In this document: positions 8,755-16,298 of the stretch, one piece after another
How positions within the stretch are numbered: position 1 is the stretch's first letter
How the letters are laid out: the number at the start of each line of letters is the position of its first letter
From: an uncultured Massilia sp.
Lineage (GTDB): Bacteria > Pseudomonadota > Gammaproteobacteria > Burkholderiales > Burkholderiaceae
DNA length: 16,298 nucleotides
Reading direction: 5' to 3'
Assembly (NCBI GenBank): GCA_946481275.1
Contig: CAMLMV010000081.1
Span: 1-16,298, forward strand
Notes under the pieces: generated by a model
Seen by the model: only the letters and a program-made list of their open reading frames with translations
Told to the model about the DNA's origin: nothing
The model's database searches: none
Translations under genes and position numbers: made by a program

Positions 8755-9057
8755 TCACAGCTCCTGTCGGGATGGGACGATTCTACTACCGGCTGCGGGA
8801 ACGGATGGTCGTGGCGACACGCCCTTGGGCTGACCAGTGTACGTCCTCGTTGCTCTGACGACAACAACAGGTATTGTGACGCGCTCTGAACCGCCATCCA
8901 CCACGCGTACGTCGGGCCCGCCTTAATGCGGGCCAACCCACACGCGCGTGAAAAACCGTATTATTATTTTTTTACTACGGCCTGGTGCCCGACCGGTGCC
9001 AGCTTTCCCGATGCGCCGCCCATGAGGTAGCGCACCGCCCGTCCGCACGGAGGCAAT
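8755..9057. other. Divergent intergenic region between the pro-domain-like gene and cbs
   Basis: No gene is apparent. A GC-rich hairpin GGCCCGC-cttaat-GCGGGCC (8915-8921 with 8928-8934) lacks a U-tract on either strand. A marked A/T tract follows at 8951-8977, containing TATTAT (8959-8964), a possible -10 box for the cbs operon without a good -35. CCGTA and TACGG flank this tract. GGAGG at 9049-9053 is the strong ribosome site of cbs. No known riboswitch pattern was recognised. Confidence 0.4.
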
Positions 9058-10434
9058 ATGCAAGACTTGTCGCAAGCTGCACTGTTTTCGCTGATCGGCA
9101 ACACCCCCATGGTGGAAGTCACCCGCATGGACACGGGCCCCTGCCGCCTGTTCCTCAAGCTCGAATCCCAGAACCCCGGCGGCTCCATCAAGGACCGCGT
9201 CGGCCGCGCCATGATCGAGGCGGCGGAACGCGACGGCCGCCTGCAGCCCGGCGGCACCGTCGTCGAGGCCACGGCCGGCAACACGGGCCTCGGCCTCGCG
9301 CTCGTCGCGCGCATCAAGGGCTACCGCGTCGTGCTCGTCGTGCCGGACAAGATGGCGTCCGAAAAAATCCTGCACCTGAAGGCGCTCGGCGCCGAGATCC
9401 ACCTGACCCGCTCCGACGTCGGCAAGGGTCACCCCGAGTACTACCAGGACTACGCGGCGCGGCTCGCGCGCGAGATCCCCGGCGCCTGGTTCGCCGACCA
9501 GTTCAACAATCCCGCCAACCCGACCGCGCACGAAACCACCACCGCGCCCGAGATCTGGGACCAGATGCGCCATGAGCTGGACGCCATCGTCGTGGGCGTC
9601 GGCTCGTCCGGCACGTTGACGGGCCTGTCGCGCTTTTTCGCGCGCGTGCAGCCGGACCTGGAATTCGTGCTGGCCGATCCGCAGGGGTCGATCCTGGCCG
9701 ACTACATCAAGACGGGCAAGGCCAGCGACGTCTCCGGCTCCTGGGCCGTCGAGGGCATCGGCGAGGATTTCATCCCGTCCATCGCCGACATGTCGCGCGT
9801 GAAGACGGCCTATTCGATCACCGACGAGGAAAGCTTCAACACGGCGCGCGAACTGCTGCGCCAGGAAGGCATCCTGGCCGGATCGTCGACCGGCACCCTG
9901 CTCGCGGCCGCGCTGCGTTACTGCCGCGCGCAGACGACGCCCAAGCGCGTCGTGACCTTCGTGTGCGACACGGGCACGCGCTACCTGACCAAGGTGTACA
10001 GCGACGGCTGGATGGTCGACCAGGGCCTGCTGCACCGTCCCCGCATGGGCGACCTGCGCGACCTGATCGGCCGCCGCTTCGACGACGGCGAAGTCATCAC
10101 CGTGTCCCCGACCGATACCCTGCTGACGGCCTTCAACCGCATGCGCAGCGCCGATCTCGCGCAAATGCCCGTCATCGACAAGGGCAAGCTCGTGGGCCTG
10201 ATCGACGAATCGGACCTGCTGCTGCACGTGACGAGCGACCGGGAACACTTCAAGGCGCCGGTCTCCGGTACGATGACGTCCGACCTGCAAACGCTGGCGC
10301 CCTCCGCGAACATGCAACAGCTGCGCGACATCCTCGACCGCGGCCTCACCGCCGTCATCGTCGACGGCGACCGTTTCTACGGGCTGATCACCCGCTTCGA
10401 CCTTCTCAACCATCTGCGCAGGACACTCACGTGA
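9058..10434 (+). CDS. Cystathionine beta-synthase with two C-terminal CBS domains
   Basis: A 458-residue PLP enzyme condensing serine and homocysteine to cystathionine, the first step of reverse transsulfuration. The N-terminal catalytic domain (about 1-320) shows IGNTP at 13-17, the PLP-lysine motif GGSIKDR with Lys45, TAGNTG for substrate binding and GSSTGT for PLP-phosphate binding. Two CBS domains (about 330-393 and 401-455) follow; such a pair usually binds adenine-containing ligands and regulates the enzyme, whereas plain cysteine synthases of about 300-320 residues lack it. That domain layout and the coupled gamma-lyase gene favour cystathionine beta-synthase over O-acetylserine sulfhydrylase, although activity with O-acetylserine cannot be excluded. 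The start is fixed by GGAGG four bases upstream. The stop overlaps the next start (GTGA). Confidence 0.92.
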   Translation: MQDLSQAALFSLIGNTPMVEVTRMDTGPCRLFLKLESQNPGGSIKDRVGRAMIEAAERDGRLQPGGTVVEATAGNTGLGLALVARIKGYRVVLVVPDKMASEKILHLKALGAEIHLTRSDVGKGHPEYYQDYAARLAREIPGAWFADQFNNPANPTAHETTTAPEIWDQMRHELDAIVVGVGSSGTLTGLSRFFARVQPDLEFVLADPQGSILADYIKTGKASDVSGSWAVEGIGEDFIPSIADMSRVKTAYSITDEESFNTARELLRQEGILAGSSTGTLLAAALRYCRAQTTPKRVVTFVCDTGTRYLTKVYSDGWMVDQGLLHRPRMGDLRDLIGRRFDDGEVITVSPTDTLLTAFNRMRSADLAQMPVIDKGKLVGLIDESDLLLHVTSDREHFKAPVSGTMTSDLQTLAPSANMQQLRDILDRGLTAVIVDGDRFYGLITRFDLLNHLRRTLT

Positions 10435-11615
10435 GCCACCAAGACGACAACCATCGACGCCACATCGCCACGCGCGTCATCCACGGCGGCCAGGCGCCCG
10501 ACCCGACGACGGGCGCCGTGATGCCGCCCATTTACGCGACGTCGACCTTTGCCCAGGAAAGCCCGGGCGTGCACAAGGGCCTCGACTACGGCCGCTCGCA
10601 CAACCCGACCCGCTGGGCGCTGGAGCGCTGCGTGGCCGACATCGAAAGCGGCGGCGCCGCGTACGCGTTCGCGTCCGGCCTCGCGGCCATCGCGGCCGTG
10701 CTCGAACTGCTGCCGGCCGGCTCGCACATCGTGGCCGGCGACGACATGTACGGCGGCACCTACCGCCTCTTCGAACGCGTGCGCCGTGCCAGCGCCGGCC
10801 ACGATTTCACGTATGTCGACCTGACGGATCCGCTCGCGCTCGCGAGCGCGCTGCGGCCGGAAACGAAGATGGTGTGGGTGGAGACGCCGACGAACCCGAT
10901 GCTCAAGCTGGCCGACCTGCACGCGATCGCGCAGCTGTGCCGCGAGCGCGGCGTGATGACGGTGTGCGACAACACGTTCGCGAGCCCCATCAACCAGCGC
11001 CCGCTGGAACTGGGCATCGACATCGTCGTGCACTCGACGACGAAGTACATGAACGGCCACTCGGACGTCATCGGCGGCATCGCCGTCGTGGGCGGCCACG
11101 CGCACCAGCAGGCATGGCGCGAGCGCCTCGGCTTCATCCAGAACGCCGTGGGCGCCATCCAGGGACCGTTCGACAGTTTTCTCGTCCTCCGCGGGATCAA
11201 GACGCTGGCCTTGCGCGTGGAACGCAGCAACAGCAACGCGCTCGACCTGGCGCAGTGGCTGCAGGGCCAGGCCAGGGTACGGCACGTCTACTACCCTGGC
11301 CTCGCGTCGCACCCGCAGCATGAACTGGCACGGCGCCAGATGCACGGCTACGGCGGCATCATTTCCATCGACCTCGACACGGACATCGCCGGCGCGCGCC
11401 GCTTCCTGGAACAGTGCGAGATCTTCACGCTGGCCGAGAGCCTCGGCGGCGTCGAGAGCCTGATCGAGCATCCGGCCATCATGACGCATGCGACCATTCC
11501 GGCGGACCAGCGGGCCAGGTTGGGGATCGGCGACGGGTTGATCCGTCTGTCCGTCGGGATCGAGCACGTGGAGGACCAGCGCGCGGACCTGGCGCGGGCG
11601 CTGGCGGCGATCTAG
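10431..11615 (+). CDS. Cystathionine gamma-lyase / gamma-synthase family enzyme (Cys/Met metabolism PLP-dependent)
   Basis: A 394-residue PLP enzyme of the Cys/Met metabolism family. It opens with [10 protein letters not shown], has YGRSHNPTR for cofactor and substrate contacts, FASGLAAI for PLP-phosphate binding, [14 protein letters not shown] with the PLP-stacking Asp, and the Schiff-base lysine in [11 protein letters not shown] (Lys205). The end, [15 protein letters not shown]...RLSVGIEH, is characteristic. The gene starts with GTG at 10431 inside the stop of the beta-synthase gene (4-bp overlap), with AGGA upstream. This coupling suggests cystathionine gamma-lyase, which would release cysteine, 2-oxobutyrate and ammonia. 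Cystathionine gamma-synthase or beta-lyase cannot be ruled out from motifs alone. Its TAG stop interlocks with that of the convergent chemoreceptor gene, with no terminator between them. Confidence 0.92.
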   Translation: MSHQDDNHRRHIATRVIHGGQAPDPTTGAVMPPIYATSTFAQESPGVHKGLDYGRSHNPTRWALERCVADIESGGAAYAFASGLAAIAAVLELLPAGSHIVAGDDMYGGTYRLFERVRRASAGHDFTYVDLTDPLALASALRPETKMVWVETPTNPMLKLADLHAIAQLCRERGVMTVCDNTFASPINQRPLELGIDIVVHSTTKYMNGHSDVIGGIAVVGGHAHQQAWRERLGFIQNAVGAIQGPFDSFLVLRGIKTLALRVERSNSNALDLAQWLQGQARVRHVYYPGLASHPQHELARRQMHGYGGIISIDLDTDIAGARRFLEQCEIFTLAESLGGVESLIEHPAIMTHATIPADQRARLGIGDGLIRLSVGIEHVEDQRADLARALAAI

Positions 11616-13237
11616 GCCCAGGCCGGTGCCGGCAGCGCGAGGCCTTCCCCGGCCGCGCTGTCGTCGACGAGGACGCGACGCGCAACCTCGTTCCCGCGCA
11701 CGCGGAACGTGGACACGACGTCCGTCAACTCCTCCGCCTGCGCGCGCATCGTGGCCGCCGCGGCCGCCGCCTGCTCGACCATCGCGGCGTTCTGCTGCGT
11801 CGCTTCGTCCATCTCGGCGACGACGCCGCGCACGCGCGCGATGCCGGCCGCCTGTTCCGAGCTGGCGCCGTCGATCGCGTGCAGCAGGTCGGCCACCTGC
11901 TGCACGCGGTCGAGGATCTCGCGCATCGTGTCGCCCGCCGCGCAGGCGATGCCGGCACCGGACGCGATGGCGAGCGTCGACTCGCCGATCAGGTTCTTGA
12001 TCTCCTTCGCCGCCGCTGCGGAATGCTGGGCCAGGTTGCGCACCTCGCCCGCGACCACCGCGAAGCCGCGGCCCTGCTCGCCCGCACGCGCCGCCTCGAC
12101 GGCCGCGTTCAGCGCGAGGATATTCGTCTGGAACGCGATCCCATCGATCATCGCCGTGATGTCGCCGATGCGTGCGGCCGACTGGCGGATCGTCTCCATG
12201 CGCTCGACCATCTGCCCGACGGCGCCGGCACCGTCCTTGGCGACACCCGATGCGGCCAGCGCGAGCCCGTTCGCGTCGTGGGCGTTGACGTGGTTCTGTT
12301 CGACGGCCTCGGTCAGGTCGGCCATCGCCTGCACGGTCGCATGCAGGCTGCGCGCCTGCGCTTCCGTGCGGTGCGACAGGTCGCGGTTGCCGGCCGCGAT
12401 CTCGGCCGACGCGCCGTCGATCATGCGGGCGCTGTCCAGCACTTTCACGACGGTGGCCGATACGCCGTCCGTCATGTGGTTCAGCGCGTCGAACAGGCGG
12501 CCGATCTCGTCGCCGCGGGCATGCTCGATGGTGGCGGAAAGGTCGCCCGTCGCGACGCGCTCGGCCAGCACGACGGCATCCTGCAGCGGCGTCACGATGC
12601 TGCGCGTGAGCAGCCAGCCGGCGGCGCAGCCGACGAGCAGCGCGGCGACGCCGAACGCGGGCAGCAGCACGCGGCTGAGGGCGAACGCCTGCGCGGACGT
12701 GGCGGCCAGCGCATGCGCCTCGCGGGTCTGCCAGGCCAGCAGCGCGTCGAGGGCCTGCGTGTAGGCGTCGAAGGTCGTGGCCAGCTCGCCGGACGCCAGT
12801 TGCTCGACCTCCTGCGTCTTGCCGAAGTCCTTCGCCTGGAACACCTGCTTGCGCACGTTCAGGTAGGCGGCCTTGCGCTGCGCGACGGCGTCGACCAGCG
12901 CGCGCTCGTCCGGCACGGCCGGTAGCGCGCCCAGCTTCGCCTCGAGCGCGGCCGCGTTCTTTTCGCCCTGCTGGAGCATGGCCTGGAAGTAGTCGCCCGC
13001 TTCCAGGCTGTCGCTGCGGGCGATGGCGACGGCGCGCACGCCGTTCAGGCGCGTCGCGCCCAGCAGCTCGGCCGTCAGCTGTTGACGCGCCAGTTTATTG
13101 TTGACGAGGTCGTTCGTGATGGCGTCGGCGGCGTGCATGCGCCACAACGCGACGAGGGAAATGATGACGATGGCGAGGGACACCACGGCAAAGGCGCCGA
13201 TGATCTTGGTGCCGGTGGAAAGCTGTGCGAGTCGCAT
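11612..13237 (-). CDS. Methyl-accepting chemotaxis protein with 4-helix-bundle sensor
   Basis: A 541-residue transmembrane chemoreceptor. The first membrane helix is at about residues 12-33 and the second at 188-211. The periplasmic part between them is about 155 residues, helical, of the 4HB_MCP kind, with no ligand-binding motif that I recognise. HAMP follows at about 212-265. The cytoplasmic signalling hairpin is classical around residues 365-417 ([20 protein letters not shown] and [17 protein letters not shown]), the site contacting CheA and CheW. No CheR-docking pentapeptide is seen at the C-terminus, which ends APAWA. The ATG at 13235-13237 gives a normal N-terminus ([12 protein letters not shown]); an upstream ATG at 13357 would add 40 atypical residues and run into the clpA terminator. 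The ribosome site is weak. No sigma-28 promoter was found. Confidence 0.94.
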   Translation of the reverse strand: MRLAQLSTGTKIIGAFAVVSLAIVIISLVALWRMHAADAITNDLVNNKLARQQLTAELLGATRLNGVRAVAIARSDSLEAGDYFQAMLQQGEKNAAALEAKLGALPAVPDERALVDAVAQRKAAYLNVRKQVFQAKDFGKTQEVEQLASGELATTFDAYTQALDALLAWQTREAHALAATSAQAFALSRVLLPAFGVAALLVGCAAGWLLTRSIVTPLQDAVVLAERVATGDLSATIEHARGDEIGRLFDALNHMTDGVSATVVKVLDSARMIDGASAEIAAGNRDLSHRTEAQARSLHATVQAMADLTEAVEQNHVNAHDANGLALAASGVAKDGAGAVGQMVERMETIRQSAARIGDITAMIDGIAFQTNILALNAAVEAARAGEQGRGFAVVAGEVRNLAQHSAAAAKEIKNLIGESTLAIASGAGIACAAGDTMREILDRVQQVADLLHAIDGASSEQAAGIARVRGVVAEMDEATQQNAAMVEQAAAAAATMRAQAEELTDVVSTFRVRGNEVARRVLVDDSAAGEGLALPAPAWA

Positions 13238-13282
13238 GGGTGTGTCCGGAAGAGAGGGATGCGACCGATGATACAAATGCCG

Positions 13283-13331
13283 TATGACAACAAAATGACG
13301 ATGTGTGACACCTACGCATTCTTTTGTGACA
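13283..13331. repeat. Three direct repeats T(A/G)TGACA spaced exactly 21 bp upstream of the chemoreceptor gene
   Basis: TATGACA (13283-13289), TGTGACA (13304-13310) and TGTGACA (13325-13331) repeat at exact 21-bp intervals, two helical turns, so all three face the same side of the DNA. They lie 46-94 bases upstream of the chemoreceptor start, where a regulator would bind. Which protein binds is not known. Confidence 0.45.
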
Positions 13332-13342
13332 TGCGCATGACG

Positions 13343-13369
13343 AAAAAAAGCCCGCACGAGGCGGGCTTT
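13343..13369 (-). terminator. Rho-independent terminator of clpA
   Basis: AAAGCCCGC (13347-13355) pairs with GCGGGCTTT (13361-13369) over a 5-base loop. On the minus strand the stem is followed by seven T, a textbook terminator beginning 22 bases after the clpA stop. It also insulates the chemoreceptor gene downstream. Confidence 0.93.
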
Positions 13370-13391
13370 CGTTGCAGCGATCGGGGATCGC

Positions 13392-15688
<2,297 letters not shown>

Positions 15689-15692
<4 letters not shown>

Positions 15693-15991
15693 ACTTCCTC
15701 CATCACGCACTGCAGGGGATGGCCTGCCTTGCGCGCATGCGTTAATACAAACTCCACTTTGGTACACGCTATATCTTTGGAAAACACGCCGCACACCCCT
15801 TTACCATGGCGGTGTACAGAAAGCATGATCTGCGTCGCCGTCTCGCGATCCTTGTTGAAGTACTCCTGAATGATGGCGACCACGAACTCCATCGGCGTGT
15901 AGTCGTCATTGAGCAACGCCACCTGATACAACGGAGGTGGCTTGACTGTCTGCCGCTCCAGCAGCTGTTCGGTATCGTGCTTGGTTGCCAT
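15689..15991 (-). CDS. clpS: ClpS, adaptor of the ClpAP protease
   Basis: A 100-residue adaptor that binds proteins carrying N-degron residues (Leu, Phe, Tyr, Trp) and passes them to ClpA. The core [20 protein letters not shown] carries the NDD segment that forms the N-degron pocket; [13 protein letters not shown] supplies the conserved histidine of the pocket and the ClpA-contact face. The length and an unstructured N-terminal tail of about 20 residues are normal. The ribosome site is weak. TAGAAT about 9 bases before the ATG resembles a -10 box, so transcription may begin very near the start codon. The gene is coupled to clpA by an ATGA overlap, and its last codons contain the clpA ribosome site. 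Confidence 0.96.
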
Positions 15992-16298
15992 AGGGGTATT
16001 CTAAATTGCTTTCGATCTTCGTGTGTGCGGAAACTAACGCTCAGGGTAATCCCATTTGCTTTTCATCTTACGCGTTTTCCGGTTGGTGCGCAGATGGCGG
16101 TTCGATTGCCAAAATCAAGAGCTTGATTTTCAGCCACTATGGAAATTTTTACAACGCGTGTTCAAAACCGCTTGACTTACAGGATTCTTGCGCCAACAAT
16201 GCAGTTATTGACATGTACTTATGTACTTGTTGATAAGAAGTGAGCAGGCTGAGGAGGGGGCAAGAAGCTTCTTGCTTTTATGGCTCGTGTGATTTGTT
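15992..16298. promoter_or_regulatory. Non-coding region upstream of clpS with palindromes and promoters facing right
   Basis: No supported gene is seen in 307 bases. AAAATCAAG-AG-CTTGATTTT (16111-16130) is a 9-bp inverted repeat, operator-like. Two sigma-70-like promoters face right: TTGACT-17-AACAAT (16172-16200) and TTGACA-18-GATAAG (16208-16237). GAGGAGG (16251-16257) is a strong Shine-Dalgarno-like run, followed by the perfect palindrome GCAAGAAGCTTCTTGC (16260-16275), TTTT and an ATG at 16280. Either a leader with a terminator-like hairpin or the start of a gene beyond the edge is possible. In related genomes a cold-shock gene often lies on this side of clpS, but nothing here shows it. 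Confidence 0.4.

Noticed and set aside
8915..8934. GC-rich hairpin upstream of cbs as a terminator
   Set aside because: There is no U-tract on either strand and no gene ends nearby; both neighbouring genes start away from it.
8935..9057. SAM or SAH riboswitch before the cbs operon
   Set aside because: The sulfur-pathway context suggested it, but no conserved core of a known SAM or SAH riboswitch could be recognised in the leader.
13238..13357. 40-residue N-terminal extension of the chemoreceptor
   Set aside because: It would start inside the loop of the clpA terminator and adds a sequence unlike receptor N-termini; the internal ATG at 13237 gives a normal first membrane helix.
16006..16233. 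Small protein of 75 codons right of clpS
   Set aside because: It has no ribosome site, crosses the palindrome and both promoter candidates, and its translation shows no recognisable features.

Overview
The window reads as chromosomal DNA of a GC-rich betaproteobacterium. The gene types point to Burkholderiales and probably to an Oxalobacteraceae member such as Massilia. This is inference from protein resemblance (PrpB/PrpR, YjcH-ActP, ClpS-ClpA, a chemoreceptor) and was not tested by a database search. No tRNA, rRNA, CRISPR array, transposase or phage gene is visible.

Left third (1-5743), a short-chain fatty-acid locus. The 5' part of prpB (methylisocitrate lyase, methylcitrate cycle) runs off the left edge on the minus strand. 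Next come an exported alpha/beta hydrolase gene broken by one in-frame TGA directly after its nucleophile serine, then yjcH-actP (DUF485 protein plus acetate-type Na+/solute symporter), then divergently prpR, the sigma-54-dependent activator of propionate catabolism. The same operator architecture (GTTTCA-N3-TGAAAC plus one extra half-site 10-11 bp away) stands upstream of prpB and between yjcH and prpR. A near-perfect -24/-12 promoter lies between the first operator and prpB. Uptake of short carboxylates and the methylcitrate cycle therefore look like one PrpR-governed unit.

Middle (5744-8754), a secreted protease locus. Two tandem genes encode pre-pro-enzymes of the M35 (deuterolysin, peptidyl-Lys metalloendopeptidase-like) family. 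Each has a signal peptide, a roughly 180-residue pro-domain and a roughly 165-residue catalytic domain with HExxH and a GTxD aspartate. Facing them is a small exported protein that resembles the protease pro-domain without any catalytic domain. It is a candidate free-standing inhibitor or folding helper, and the most novel signal in the window.

Right third. Cystathionine beta-synthase and a cystathionine gamma-lyase/synthase-type enzyme overlap by 4 bp (GTGA) and look like a reverse transsulfuration operon. The second gene runs tail-to-tail into a methyl-accepting chemotaxis gene, both stops lying within one CTAG. After a rho-independent terminator come clpA and clpS (read as clpS-clpA on the minus strand, ATGA overlap), the N-degron protease adaptor and unfoldase. 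The last 300 bases hold no convincing gene but carry two palindromes and promoter-like boxes pointing off the right edge.
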